From Punctularia strigosozonata HHB-11173 SS5 (taxonomy: Eukaryota > Basidiomycota > Agaricomycetes > Corticiales > Punctulariaceae): DNA of 64,000 bases. Shown here one piece after another: positions 1 to 11,589 of this stretch. The translations under genes and the position numbers were made by a program. Within the stretch, counting starts at the first letter, position 1. Each line of letters starts with the position of its first letter. Location: positions 204,255 to 268,254 of the forward strand of contig NW_006767441.1 in NCBI RefSeq assembly GCF_000264995.1. Reading direction: 5' to 3'. The notes under the pieces were generated by a model. That model made no database searches, was not told the DNA's origin, and worked only from the letters and a program-made list of their open reading frames with translations.

Positions 1-300
1 TGGATTCTATGGTATCACCATGAAAGGTCAATGGTAAGACCATCTGCTGGCTTGAGTCCATGTGGTACCACCAGCTTGGTACCACCATGTGTCACCAATT
101 ATTGCGATGGTGCTACCATAGGCATTGTGGCCTATGGCCTGGTACACCAGCTCAGTGGTGGTACCAAGGTGCAAGGTCGCTCATGTGGTGGTACCATCAA
201 TGTCTCCGCACATACAACCAGGACCTCCTGGTAGTACCACCCATCTATCACCATGTCTATGGTGCAACCGGAGGTGACAATCTGGAATGTGGTAGGACCA
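1..300. repeat. GGTACC-rich repeat, outer part of the left inverted-repeat arm
   Basis: This stretch is studded with the palindrome GGTACC in runs such as GGTACCACCA and its reverse complement TGGTGGTACC. The part from about 129 onward reappears in reverse complement at about 23990-24162, just before the first N gap. Similar GGTACCACC motifs occur again at about 25333, beyond the gap. No convincing coding frame is seen, because the open frames here are translations of the repeat. The left boundary lies outside the window. Confidence 0.6.
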
Positions 301-510
301 TACTGTACTTTTACGACCGTAAGTTCGTCCCGCGTCCCTGGGGCACCCGAACCAAACTTATTGTCCCCTGTCCCCTGGCACTCCGAACCTCCGGGACACA
401 TTATATCTGACCGTGAGAGTCTTAAATCTGACCGTGTGATCAAAAAATCTGACCTCGTAAGCACATGTCCCCCGGGCAGGCTGCGGATGAACTTCCCACG
501 GCCCCGAACT
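129..510 (+). repeat. Left arm of a 23-kb-spaced inverted repeat
   Basis: The sequence from about 129 to 510 matches the reverse complement of about 23782-24162 almost base for base. Similarity ends at the inner side near the word CTTCCCACGG and runs outward to the N gap on the right side. The two arms enclose all the accessory genes of the window. They could be terminal inverted repeats of a large element. They could also be two independent copies of a dispersed repeat, since the inner border falls inside the small TA-flanked element. Confidence 0.75.
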
Positions 511-568
511 TGGGGGGTGTCCCCTGTCCCCCTCCGACCTGGCCAAACTTACGGTCGTAAAAGTACAG
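303..568. mobile_element. MITE-like element with 23-bp terminal inverted repeats and TA duplication
   Basis: A 266-bp non-coding element is bounded by a perfect 23-bp inverted repeat, with CTGTACTTTTACGACCGTAA at the left end (303) and its reverse complement ending at 568. It is flanked by TA on both sides (301-302 and 569-570). This fits a non-autonomous DNA transposon with a TA target site, as in Tc1/mariner-like families. Inside are short repeats containing TCTGACC. A second copy, truncated at its inner end, lies in the right arm (about 23782-23984). No transposase is encoded. Confidence 0.6.
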
Positions 569-746
569 TACACTCAATTCTAGATGCAATCACATATCTC
601 CAGATGTCTCCTGCTCCCTTGCTAACACTCCCCGCTTGTGACTCCTGGTCATAAATCCGCTGCAATATGATGCTAAACCCTCATTTCATGTTGTCAACAG
701 TAAGAAACCAACTTGTCCACTGGACATCAGGTTGAAGAAAAAAAAA

Positions 747-826
747 TCGGCCCAATGGGGAATTGAACAGCAATCAGTTGGACCACTGGCCTGCAGTCAC
801 ACCACACCACCAACCTCAATGCACCA
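747..826 (-). repeat. tRNA-derived SINE-like fragment
   Basis: Read on the minus strand, the stretch ends in a tRNA-like 3' half (a degenerate B box GTTCAATTCC, then CCATTGGGCC) and a run of nine T (738-746) that would terminate RNA polymerase III. A related unit in the opposite orientation lies at 23257-23343 and shares the CCCCATTG..GCC tail. No full cloverleaf could be drawn, so this is more likely a SINE or tRNA relic than a working tRNA. Confidence 0.35.
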
Positions 827-966
827 ACTCAACTATGCACCCATTAATGTCATGCTACCAGTTTGTCTATACAGATATCTCTCAGAGCATGGCACTTTTC
901 ACTTAGCCATTATTCATGCATGTCATCTATTATATACGCAATTCCGCCTCTTCTTCACCATATGAA

Positions 967-3900
967 CTAGCTATCGTATACACTTGCAGCTGGCTTCTTC
1001 CCCTTCGCGATCGGGCGTGGCTTTGGTTTTGGCTTGGAAGGCGGTTCGTCGTCGACAGGCAGGGCACTTGCGTGTCTGGACGGGCCTGCAGTTGGTGGCG
1101 GATTGCGATTTTGAGGTACGTATGATGGGGGCGCAATTGGTGATGGACTGCGTCTGCGAGGCTTGTACACTGCCGTTAACCCGTCACCCGTTCCGCGAGA
1201 TTTGTCGTCCGTCCCGCGCGAACTCTTCCTGCGAGACATGTCGCTCATCTCGCCAGATACGTTGCCCGTCCTGCGAGACCCGTCGCCCGTCCTGCGAGAC
1301 CCGTCGCCCATCCTGCGAGACCCGTCGCCCGTCCTGCGAGACCCGTCGCCCATCCTGCGAGACCCGTCGCCCGTCCTGCGAGACCCGTCGCCCGTCCTGC
1401 GAGACCCGTCGCCCGTCCTGCGAGACCCGTCGCCCTTGAGGTGCGAGACGCCGACCGTCCTGCGAGACCCGTGGCTCTCGCCGTGCGAGACGTCGCGCGT
1501 CCTGAGAGATCCGTCGCCCTTCCCGTGCGAGACGCCGACCGTCCTGCGAGATCCGTGGCTCTCGCCGTGCGAGACGTCGCGCGTCCTGAGAGACCCGTCG
1601 CCCTTCCCGTGCGAGACGCCAACCGTCCTGCGAGATCCGTGGCTCTCGCCGTGCGAGACGTCGCGCTCTCCGTGCGAGACGTCGCGTGTCCTAAGAGACC
1701 CGTCGCCCTTCCCGTGCGAGACGCCAACCGTCCTGCGAGACCCGTCGCGCTCGCCGTGCGTGACGTCGCGCGTCCTAAGAGACCCATCGCCCTGCCCGTG
1801 CGATACGCCGTGCGACCTGAGAGACCCGTCGCGCTCGCCGTGCGAGATATCGCCCGTCCCGCGAGACCCCTCTCTCGTCCCACGCGACCCGTCCCCCATC
1901 CCGCGAGATATGTTGCTCATCCCGCGAGACACTTCGCCCTCCCTGCGAGATTCGAGTAGCTGCGCTGAACGGTCGGTCTGCTGATGCCTTGGACGAACTT
2001 CGGACTGCTGTATGACGGCCCTTTTACGCAAGATCGATGGATCCGCGTTGGCAGGGCTGGGTGGGGATCCGGCTTCAGGCGATAGGTGATACTCGCGAAT
2101 GGCCGAGCGTTCGTCAGACCGAGTTCCGCGCAACGCTTGTGATGCCTCATCATCACTCTCCGGAAGACGAACACGCCGGCCCGATCCGAAGGCATCGTGC
2201 AGGACAGCGCCTGACTGGTAGACCGTGACGTTGGACCGCTGAGGTGGTCGCACACGTGAGTCAGGAGATACAGTAGCGACCTCCTGCATACGCCGGTTTT
2301 CGTCACGAGGTGGCGGAGGACGAGACTGGACGCGTCCGGCTCTCGGGTAGTGCATCGTTTTTGAATCCGTGACCTGGTCATTCATGATTGCACGTCCGCG
2401 CACACGCACATCATCTTCGAGGTCAATTGGTCGTGAACTCGCATCTTGCTGAACATCGGTTCGGTGGTCATAGTGCTGCATCAACCTGATTCAGTGAACG
2501 GAACAACGTACACGATTTCAAGGACTCACAGAAGTGATCTTCTCTCTACCTTCGCCGTAGTTCATCGAGCTCTTGATTTTCTCAACGCGATCCAACTGCT
2601 TGCTCTGACGCATGAGTAATCATAAGAATGAGCTGCGCTGGCACATGCAAGTTGATCACTCACAGGATATCGTCCGCCGGTGTTGGCCTCATCTCTCTCC
2701 CCTGTTTCCTTGCGTCGCTTATACTGAGAATAGTATACCGTCAATCACGACATGACATGCTATGTGTAGCATGACTTACTGAATTCGGTGTATCCTCCGG
2801 ATCTTTCTCGCGTACACGTTTTCGCTTCCGTTGAAACTAGTAGGTTATGTGAGCGACTGTTCAGTTGAGACAAGTAGTCATACTGACACCATGCCCCTCA
2901 CTGCCTGTGTCGTCGTCATGGCCTTTCTCTGACGCCTCAGACGTGCGACGACGATGCGAAACAACTTCCTTTGTCTCATCGCGCCGCCGATGCTTCACGT
3001 GAGTTCGAGGTTTGGCGCTTCGTTCGGCGCTTTGTTCGCGATCCCGAGCCTCAAAGGCGTTGTCGTCCATGGGTTCTTCGATCCCTTCCTCTATGCGAAT
3101 TTGAGGTTCGACTGTCCATTCGCGATCCCGAGTCTCGTCTACGGGGTCTTCAAGCCTTTCATCCGCATATTCGTCGTCCTCATCCTCCTCGAAGGCCATC
3201 CCTAGGTAGTCCTGGTTCGTCTCCTGCCAACCGTCATCGGGGAAGTACAGCTCTTCGTCGTCCACACCCGAATGATCGGAGACGTCCGAAGGATCATCCT
3301 CCAGAGGTAGAGCGTTCTTTTCATCACCACGGGATGAGTCCGAACCATGGACTTCGTCCGTATCCGGGCTAGTCGCGGTATGGGCAGCTTGATCTGCCTT
3401 CCCTCGACCGCGGCTCTTTCTATGCGCTGTAGTATCGCTTGTCTTTCTCTCCCAAAGCCTGGTCTGCTTGACCGTATACAACACGACCTGCTCACGGTCA
3501 CCAACCATGACGATATCATCGTCGCGGTCCTTCGTATGAGCCCATCGCGTGATGAGGGGAATATCGGCTCTCTCTTCCCAGGGTGTAGCCTTCTCCTCTG
3601 AGAACAGGTTGAGTTTGAACCCTGAAGAAGCACTAACGGGATTGTTCACCTTTCGTCCACAGTTCGATCTGAAATTTTGGCCCGTCGTTACCGGGGAGGA
3701 AGGCTGTGACCATTGGCGTTATCGTATCATCGACACCGTTTCCGCGGAATTTGAACGCGAGACCTCGCTTCGAGAAGACCAGGGTGAAGTTTGGGTGGAC
3801 GTCGACGATTCTCGCCTCTTGTTTCAGAAGAAACTCGAGCAACATGTACCATGGGAAGCGCTTCATGTTCACCTCAATCCCGATGAGACCTGCTTGGTCA

Positions 3901-6900
3901 ATTAAACAAGAATATACGCAGGGAACAGACGAAACTCACTGCACTTCCGCTTGACCAGCAGCTTAAAAATGCGGTGCAGATACTCGCGTTTATCCTCTCC
4001 TGGATTTGGGCCCGGCACACTGTCGCCTACAAGCGAAGGTGGCGGAAGGTCAGGGGCAGATATACCCTCATAGTTCATCTCGAGTACACTGATGTGCGGT
4101 GTTAAAAGCAGCGGCGACGGTAAAGGGAAAGGATCATACCGGATAGCGGCCTGAAAGTTCGCCATAGTATTGAATATGTCACCTCCGTACCTGACCCTGA
4201 GTTCCGCCCATGGAGGCGACCCCCCAAACGCCGTAAATCCAGATGTTCGTTTGGTATCAATGACGTAGCCAAAACAGTGTACGCCTTCGTGGCGCCAAAG
4301 GTTCTTAGCCTGCAGAAAAACGCTCAATATCTAACACGAATTGCAGAACACGGAGTAGTCACCATCTTTACGGCCTGTTTCACCGCCCGATCAAATTCGG
4401 CCCCAAGCTTCCCCTCTCTGGCGAGCTTCGATACATAGGCCTCCTCGCGCTTCTGACTCCACTCAAGGTACGGTCTCGCTGCCTCCGCCTTTTCTTCGCC
4501 CTTGAATTGGCCAATTTTTTCGCGGTATGCCTCTTGCATGCGGGCCATGAAGTCCTCCGGTGTTTCTGTGAGGTGGAACCATATTAGAATGGCATCGCAA
4601 TCAGCGGACCGGGAGTATACCTTCTTCTGGATTGTGCGGCTCAGTCTGTGAATACCACGAGGAAAATGCTGCCCAGGGACTCTTCGCCCGTTGGTGCACA
4701 ATGTCCTCCTTGAAAAGCATCCTCAGAACCTTCCCAGCAGGTCGACCGATCAACGAAGCCATCTTCGCCGCAAAATCGTCGATTTGCTGGGCGAAGCTCG
4801 CAATCTCGTCCAGATACTTCTTCGGTATGCGACCTCTCTTCGACTTATTCTCCACGTCTGAGGAGCCTGAGCTTTCTCTATCGCTCTCCGACTGTGCCTT
4901 CGCCTTGCCCTTGACCGTACTGCCTGCCGCCAATGCCTTCTTGGACTGTTTACGACCCTTCCCCTTCCTCTTGCCCGTACCACGCGCCTGCAACCTTCTC
5001 TGGGACGGCTCTTCGTCTCCTGACGACTGCTCTCCGCTGTTGCTTTCGCCGTCGCTTCCGCTACGCTCCTTCCCCTTCCCCTTGCGCGTACCGTGCGCCA
5101 GCGACCTTTTCTTGGACTGCTCTTCGTCTCCTGACGACTGCTCTCCGCTGTTGCTTTCGCCGTCGCTTCCGCTATGCTCCTTCCCCTTCTCCTTGCCCGT
5201 ACCGCGCGCCTGCAACCTTTTCTTGGATGGCTCTTCATCTCGCAACGACTGCTCTCCGCCGTTGCGTTCTCCATCTCCGCCGTTGCGTTCTCCATCTCCG
5301 CCGTTGCGTTCTCCGTCTCCGCCGCGGCTTTCGCCGTCACTTTCGCCGTCACTCCCACTATGCTCCTTCCCCTTCCCCTTGCCCGTACCGCGCGCCTGCG
5401 ACCTTTTCTTGGACGGCTCTTCGTCTCCTGACGACTGCTCTCCGCTGTTGGTTTCGCCGTCGCTTCTGCTACGCTCCTTCCCCTTCCCCTTGCCCGTACC
5501 GCGCGCCTGCAACCTTTTCTGGGACGGCTCTTCGTCTCCTGACGACTGCTCTCCGCCGTTGCTTTCGCCGTTGCTTCCGCTATGCTCCTTCCCCTTCCCC
5601 TTGCCCGTACCGCGCGCCAGCGAACTCCTCTCGAACTGCTCTTCATCTCCTGACAATTGAACCTCGCCATCGCTTGCGCCACGCCCCTTGGCCTTTCCCT
5701 TGCCCGTTTCGCGGGTTTCCGTCTTTTTCGTACGCGGAGCGAAGGTGGCTTTTTCATGCCCTGATTTCGGTACTAAGAGTTCGTCATCATCCACCACCTC
5801 CTGCTCCAACTCGTCATCTCCATCGTCGTCGCTCCCGTCATGTTCCTCCGCCTTGTATTCATCACTATCTTCACCCGAGCTATCTGGAGAGACCTGATCG
5901 AACACCATGTCACCAGGCTCCTCAGGTGAACCGGTGTCCTTCGACATAGGTGACATATGCTCCTCAAGGGAGAACCCATTCTGCGGCGTCCCCGGTGAAT
6001 TCATAAGTAGTTCCGAACCATGACCGTTGAGTGATGTCTGGCGCCTTCCGGTTCCGCCGTCAGACGGACTGTCTCCGGATCCCTGCGAAGCTCCATGCCG
6101 ATTCCTCAAACGACGTGTTCTCCCGGGAGTCATAGCGTTCAGATCGAGACGTGGTGCATTGTCATGAGGGCGGGGCCAAGCGACGAGCTGTCGACCCGTC
6201 GTCACCAAAGCGGGAGTTTGGAGGGAGGGCATTCGCGACTTCAGATCCGGAGCCGAGAAACCTTCACCTGAGGTGCGGGCCGCCGATTCTGTCCGAAATC
6301 GAGGCTAAAAAAGTATGAATAGACGCAAGCTATCAAGGGATACTGGTGGGCTTACACGCGGTAGCTCGACGCCATCGAAGACAGCTACTGATCGTCGAGT
6401 TTGAGCAGAGACCGGTGTCGTTGCGACCTCGATAACAGATTCTGCCACTGGCGACTTCAGATTCGGAGCCAAGAAACCTTCACCTGAGGTGCGGGCCGCC
6501 GATTCTGTCCGAAATCGAGGCTAAAAAAGTATGAATAGACGCAAGCTATCAAGGGATACTGGTGGGCTTACACGCGGTAGCTCGACGCCATCGAAGACAG
6601 CTACTGATCGTCGAGTTTGAGCAGAGACCGGTGTTGTTGCGACCTCGATAACAGATTCTGCCACCGGCGAAGTGCTGCCGGTTGCGACGGCTGGGGTCGG
6701 GCGAACGGACGGGGACATCGCCGCGTCCCAATCATTGAACACCGCATCAACCCTCTTTTGCAAGCTTGCGAGGAAACCTTGGCGCAAATTTGGGTCGGGT
6801 CGAACGACTATGAGGGGTTGTGATGATGACGGCCCCTCACCAGCTGACGAACCACCCGAGCCCGCAATCCCAATCGACTCTATCAACTAACAATGATAAC

Positions 6901-8769
6901 AGATAAACAACAAGTCATTGCAGATGGCGAATCTACTTACATTGGCACGAGACGGGTCTGCCCTTGTGAAACGTGGCGGTAACGGTGGGTCGACGACATT
7001 AGCAATCTATTGTTTATGCGCATGAGCCACACGTGTGCCTTCGCGCACTGTTTGAAACTCGCCGAACGCACATAAACTGAGGAAGGGGCGCCAGAATGTA
7101 TGACATCGTCGTTAGCGGTGCCTTTGTTGCCTAAGGGTTCTGTGGACTCATCATGAGTACACTTCGAGCTTGTGCCTGTCGGTTCCACCGGAGACTTGTC
7201 ACGGGAATTCGTCGAAGTGATGTCCGCCGGTTGCATCGGCCGCGCCTCGCGCAGGACCTAGCATGACGATGAGCACTCGCAAGTTCATACATTTGCTGAC
7301 ATAGATGACGTACCAATCCCGGTGTCTCGCCAAAGCCGCCTGGATGCATCTTGCCGGTTTCGACGGTTTCGACTGCACCATTGGGTTCATCACTCGCACG
7401 CTTCGAGCTTGTGTCCGCTGGTGGCACCGAGGACTTGTCACGAGTACTCGTCGGCGTGGTGTTCACCAGCTTGAGCGACTCCGCCTCGGACATGATCTAG
7501 CATGACGCCGAGTCAATAAAGCTCCGTGCATTCACGGATACAGATGACGTACCGTACCAGGCGTCTCGTCAGAGACACCTGGATGCATCTCACCGCTTTC
7601 GACTGCGCCATTGGGTTCATCACTCGCACGCTTCGAGCTTGTGTCCGCTGGTGGCACCGGGGACTTGTCACGAGTACTCGTCGGCGTGGTGTTCACCAGC
7701 TTTAGCGACTCCGCGTCGGACATGATCTACCATGACGCCGAGTCAATAAAGCTCCGTGCATTCGCGTACGAAGAAAGCGTACCGCCCCAGCTGTCTCGCT
7801 TGTTTGACTCTGGCCGGGTTCGGTTTGCTGATGAGCACAGTCTGCGGTTCGTTCATCCTGTTTCAATGCTCAGATGTGGCTCAAAAGGCGACAATTTGCA
7901 AGCAACTGACTAGTACGCCTCTTCGCTTCTTTCTTGGAGCGCTTGTCATGTCATCCTCATTCTGATGGCTCATGGGTCAACAAGATTTTTCTTCTGTCGA
8001 AAACACAAAAACTACGAACGTCCTGGGTCTGTCTGCGCTTACCGCGGTTGGGTGCTTGGGACGGCTCTGAGTTATGCCCGTTACGTTCGGCCCCCTCCTG
8101 GCAAAACAGACATCATTAACTATGGAATTCCCATTCGCTGCGCAACGAACCTCAATAGTCGGTAGTCTACCCTTTCCCGAACGTGTCACCCTGGAGTTGG
8201 TGACGCTGGCATTGCCACCCTGGTAAACATTCCTATGCACTGTTACCGTTTCTCCGCTTCCTGTAGCAGTTGGGACTGGTCGCTCTGGAAGAATGTCGCC
8301 GGTTTCGTGAGTTTCCGACTCAGAATCCTGGAGCTCATTCCGCTGCATCTAGTATGAGTGATCGTGCTGGCTTCTAGACATGTAGTCATACCGTGATGCG
8401 TGACCTGGGGGTCCGGCTGGAACTGCGAGCCTTCTGAGGCTTGCTTCCTTGTTCCAGTACCTGATTGCTGATTCAGCTTGGCGAACGCGACCTTCTTGTG
8501 ATTAGCATACCTTCCAGGTCGGACGCGATACACGAGCGGGCGTGGTCCGTAGCCTGACATCGCGACTCTCGCTACCTTGCCGGTGCTGACGGCGAATGCG
8601 GTCAGTGTTAACTCAGTTTTGTTACAGACAGCGTGACGTACGCTTCGCGATGTAGCTATGTCGCGTGGTTCCAGGGATGGTTCTTTATCTGCGCGGTTGT
8701 CCTGTATAGATTATAGGTCGGAGGTGGAAGCAGCTAGGAATAGCAGGAGCTTACGCTGTCCGCGTCCAT
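967..8769 (-). CDS. Very large repeat-rich nuclear-type protein, unrecognised family
   Basis: I read the minus strand from an ATG at 8769 to a TAG at 967 as one gene with roughly 15 or more exons, although it could be two or three genes. Plausible coding blocks in order are 8769-8755, about 8701-8506, 8463-8393, 8346-8110, 7720-7547, 7490-7310, 7240-7080, 6886-6235, 6232-4600, 4567-4340, 4320-4000, 3872-3650, 3649-2870 and 2484-967. The 6232-4600 block is Ser/Asp/Glu and Lys-rich with 37-residue repeats containing GTGKGKGKEHSGSDGE. The most conserved-looking part follows: KSPWAAFSSWYSQTEPHN, then a charged helical segment, then VHCFGYVIDTKRTSG and FGGSPPWAELRVRYGG. I have a vague memory of similar hypothetical proteins in other Agaricomycetes but cannot verify it. 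The C-terminal block is low complexity (GSRRTGD and DVSHGE-type repeats). A basic stretch (PRKKRRGVL) near 7930 would be a nuclear localisation signal. Function is unknown. Confidence 0.55.
1245..1900 (-). repeat. Coding minisatellite (GSRRTGD and SHGERDGS repeats)
   Basis: From about 1255 to 1440 a 21-bp unit encoding GSRRTGD is repeated about nine times with few changes. From about 1440 to 1860 longer units of roughly 70-110 bp built from the same words (SHGKGDGSLRTRDV, SHGESHGSRRTVGV) are repeated. All lie in frame inside the last exon of the large minus-strand gene, and the array is open in several frames because unit lengths are multiples of three. Confidence 0.85.
4930..5660 (-). repeat. 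111-bp coding tandem repeat (37 residues), about seven units
   Basis: Units of about 111 bp encode blocks such as GEQSSGDEEPSQKRLQARGT followed by GKGKGKEHSGSDGESN. About seven units can be counted between 4930 and 5660, with one internal expansion of a short GDGERNG triplet near 5270-5330. The repeats keep frame, so the protein varies by whole acidic/basic modules. Confidence 0.85.
6235..6680 (-). repeat. 216-bp tandem duplication of an exon plus intron
   Basis: A segment starting GCGACTTCAGAT at 6235 recurs at 6451 with only a few differences, giving a period of 216 bp. Each copy holds an intron border and the same coding words, so it duplicated an exon-intron unit of the large minus-strand gene. 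Confidence 0.8.
7130..7770 (-). repeat. Three exon-intron cassettes of about 230-240 bp in tandem
   Basis: Three related units (anchors near 7255, 7491 and 7721) each contain an exon encoding a version of NTTPTSTRDKSPVPPADTSS plus its flanking intron. The two upstream-most units are nearly identical and the third has diverged. This is cassette-exon duplication within the large minus-strand gene. Confidence 0.8.
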
Positions 8770-9164
8770 GATGGCGGGTGGATAGAAAGGTGCAACCGGC
8801 GACGGGCCTCGCTGGTACAACCAACACGCTAAAAAGATGCCCCCATTGGTTGCGGACCCCCTCCCTTTCGTGAAATCACGCACCCGCGTTGACATCAGAT
8901 GATTAGGGGTATGGCGATTAGCCAGCAGCGATAACACCGCCTTCCGCCGAGTTGATTACCCGCAATGAAACCACCCCTTGTCTTCATCCCATCCCCCCCT
9001 CGCCTTTGCATACCGCGATGGCGGAGTGCCGGCATCCTCGACCCCCTGGTAGTAGTAACCGCGAGCGCCTAGCAGACGATCAGAAGGCGATGTATCTGAT
9101 GAGCGTGACAGTGAGTTACCGCATCGGGTAATGCCGCCACGTCGAACAGACTTACCTCATTAAG
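8770..9164. other. Divergent intergenic region
   Basis: Between the ATG of the large minus-strand gene (8769) and the first exon of the plus-strand gene at about 9165 lies about 395 bp with no convincing coding. It would hold the promoters of both genes. No clear TATA box or other known motif was found. Confidence 0.4.
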
Positions 9165-10143
9165 GTGCATCTGTTGGCCAGTCACTTGTCGGTACCCGAC
9201 CGAAACAGAAATCTGTACGGTTCAAGTCCGATCGTACTTCAGCACCTGCGGCAATTTCATCACAACTATCGTCTCTTCGGGACGCAGCCAGAGACGTATC
9301 TGAGGTACATCTTCGTAATCGGAAAGGTCTCTCTGGGAAATGAGGAATATGAGGAGGTTAGTTTTCCTGTTTTCCCGTTGCCTAGACATCTCTTACACAA
9401 GCAGATCGCTGTCCGTCATTTCAGGGTCGCGTACAGACGTTGGAGCGGTGAAACGGTTGACTCTGGCCGTCAAGCCTTGCTCAGCCCCACCGATATCGTC
9501 TTGCCCAGGGGCTTCGATCTTGCCCGAGAGCTCCACACTGCCAGTGGTCAGAATCCCGATCCGCGATCTGGTTACGAGCAGTCCTACGCAAATCCCTGGT
9601 TTTGGGATTGGCGTGATCGGCGAACCGAGGTAAGCGGTCCTATCTATGCGATGACTTGAAATTAACATCGGCTACCCTCAGGCGCAGACTCTGCTTGCTT
9701 ACCTCAAGGTACCCTCGCGCATGTGCAATTCCTTCGAGCATTCGTTCAGTCTGGACTGGCATATGGCGAATTTTCACCGATTACACCGGAGCTGCGGCGT
9801 TTCACCCCTGTGCTATATGCAGCGAGTTTTGGTCCTGGGCGAGGCAATACTTGACGATGAACCATCCACAGTGGAAGCCATGATTAGCCACGTAGGTTAC
9901 AATCATATGCAGCGCGTTTTTGTGTTTTCACTCACGGATTCATAGACATTTCTTCCACATTTTGCGATTCTGTACTCTCAGTGGTCAGGGATCATGGTTG
10001 ATTGGCGCGTGGATGCGGAAATACAGCCGCTCATACGCACGATTTCCGTCCCATTCGATGTGGACATGGACAATGTCTGGAATCGTGGTGGTCAGGGCGA
10101 GGCGGCTATGCACTTCGGCAGCCAGCAGACGGAGAATCTGTAA
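9165..10143 (+). CDS. Unrecognised protein, paralog 1 of a tandem pair
   Basis: Three exons join cleanly in phase 0: up to 9629, 9682-9891 and 9982-10143 (introns of 51 and 90 bp with GT-AG borders, stop TAA). The true start may lie upstream, since no in-frame ATG opens the first block. The protein begins around LYGSSPIVLQHLRQFHHN and FGTQPETYLRY, contains PWFWDWRDRRTE at the first junction, then AQTLLAYLK and SLDWHMANFHRLHRSCG, and ends with an acidic tail and QQTENL. The same order of motifs, with the same junction, is found in the neighbouring gene at 10407-11357, so the two are diverged tandem copies. I do not recognise the family and see no membrane segments, zinc ligands or nuclease motif. 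It is probably cargo of the KDZ region. Confidence 0.55.
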
Positions 10144-10406
10144 TTTATTTAAGCATGTGGTCCGTCTATTCATCAATAGATGACATACGCCGGCCGCTCT
10201 TGCACGCGTGATGGTGTGATTTGGGGGTCGCGATAGCGCGAGCCTGTTAACAGACGCGCACGTGTAAGTTTCTGGCTGATAAACAAAGTGCGATTTTCAC
10301 TCTGCTCACGTCTGCTCACGTCCAAACCGGTGCGACCAGAAACCCCCCGCCGCCCGCCCCCGCGCCCAGCTCTTCCCTCCGTGGCAGCGATCCCCTCGCG
10401 GCAGTG

Positions 10407-11357
10407 ATGCCTCGCAGCACGGAAGCGACGCCAAGGGCAACGGCCCTTCAACGACCGGAGAACATCCTTGCCCGTTGGCATCCTCTTGACGCCAAACGGA
10501 TCGAAGTTTGCGGCCTGAAGGGATTAAACGTTCGTAAACAAGACATTATTCTGAAGAGGCAGATTCTCACCAATTTACTTGCTGGGTAGGCATCCCTACT
10601 CGCCTCACTCTTGCTGCAGGAGGATCAGAAACATGACCTATATTCGCTGAATACACATCTGCTCCAACATCTGGCCTTTTATCAGCAGGAGAAAACATTC
10701 TTCGGGACAGACGCAAAGACATACCTGAACTGGGTTCTGGGCGCATCAAATGTGGAGCTCCGTAACGACATGAAGGAGGTGAGGGCTTGATGAGTTCCGA
10801 ACTATCTTCCTACAGCTGACGTATGACCTGAGCGTATCCAATCGAGGTTTCACGACGCGCATCAGCGTTGGCTTGAGGTCTTGGAAGCATCGCACGACCT
10901 GGACGAATCCTTCACCGAGGATGACACCAGTGACGACGAGTCATATAGTGAAGTCCTCCAACCCACGAGCCTGCGTTTAATCGCGGCGGTCGTAAAGAGA
11001 AGGGGCGGAGAAAAGGCCACCGAGGGTATCGTCCTCGCACACCCGTCTGCACACCCACTATTCATGTCGTGGGATGAGCGGAACAAGGAGGCGAGTCACT
11101 GTAGAGGTCATACATGAGAATGGTGGTAACTTGGATCGGCGTAGGCACGGGCCCTGATTGCTTACCTGCGGCGAGCCAATCACATTACAGATCGGTACAA
11201 GGCATATCGAATAACCCTCGAATTTCATCTCACGAACTACGACAATCTCCGAAAATCTTGTGGCCTGCCCGTTCGAGAGTATCTGCTGCGCGTCTTCTCG
11301 CACGCCAACGTGTTTCAACATCTCGAAGTGCCTGGAATGCACTATGACGGTTATGTG
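10407..11357 (+). CDS. Unrecognised protein, paralog 2 of a tandem pair
   Basis: Exons 10620-10778, 10833-11090 and 11145-11357 are each an exact multiple of three and join in phase 0. The last intron appears to use a GC donor (GCGAGT at 11091). An upstream block from the ATG at 10407 (to about 10585) looks coding, but I could not join it in frame, so the 5' end is uncertain. Motifs LYSLNTHLLQHLAFYQQ, FGTDAKTYLNWVLG, PLFMSWDERNKE, ARALIAYLRR and TLEFHLTNYDNLRKSCG line up with those of paralog 1. This copy has an extra acidic insert (ESFTEDDTSDDESYSE). The 3' end is unclear. A possible phase-0 final exon lies at 12708-12815, beyond the satellite array. Confidence 0.5.
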
Positions 11358-11589
11358 GTGAGTTCTTGTTCTGTCATCTCAGTGGCAGTACCAGGCTGAT
11401 AGGCGAATCTAGCGCGTGGAACGCGGCTTTCTGCGGCTTTACGGTATTTGGTTTGGTAGAAATGTAACAGCGGTATCCGTTGAATGATATGCTGCGTGGT
11501 GCGACTATGGGGAAGTGAGCCGCATTGAATGCATAGTGAAGCGGGCATGCTTGCCTATAGCATCATGAGGGCTTGCTTTTTATATTATA

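Noticed and set aside
1163-1984. Plus-strand frame rich in VLRDPSPVLRDPS
   Set aside because: Antisense shadow of the GSRRTGD minisatellite in the minus-strand gene.
4632-5949. Long plus-strand frames opposite the 37-residue repeats (Leu/Pro/Ser or Arg/Tyr-rich)
   Set aside because: They are antisense shadows of the in-frame 111-bp repeat. The minus-strand frame has the natural acidic/basic composition and joins to flanking exons.
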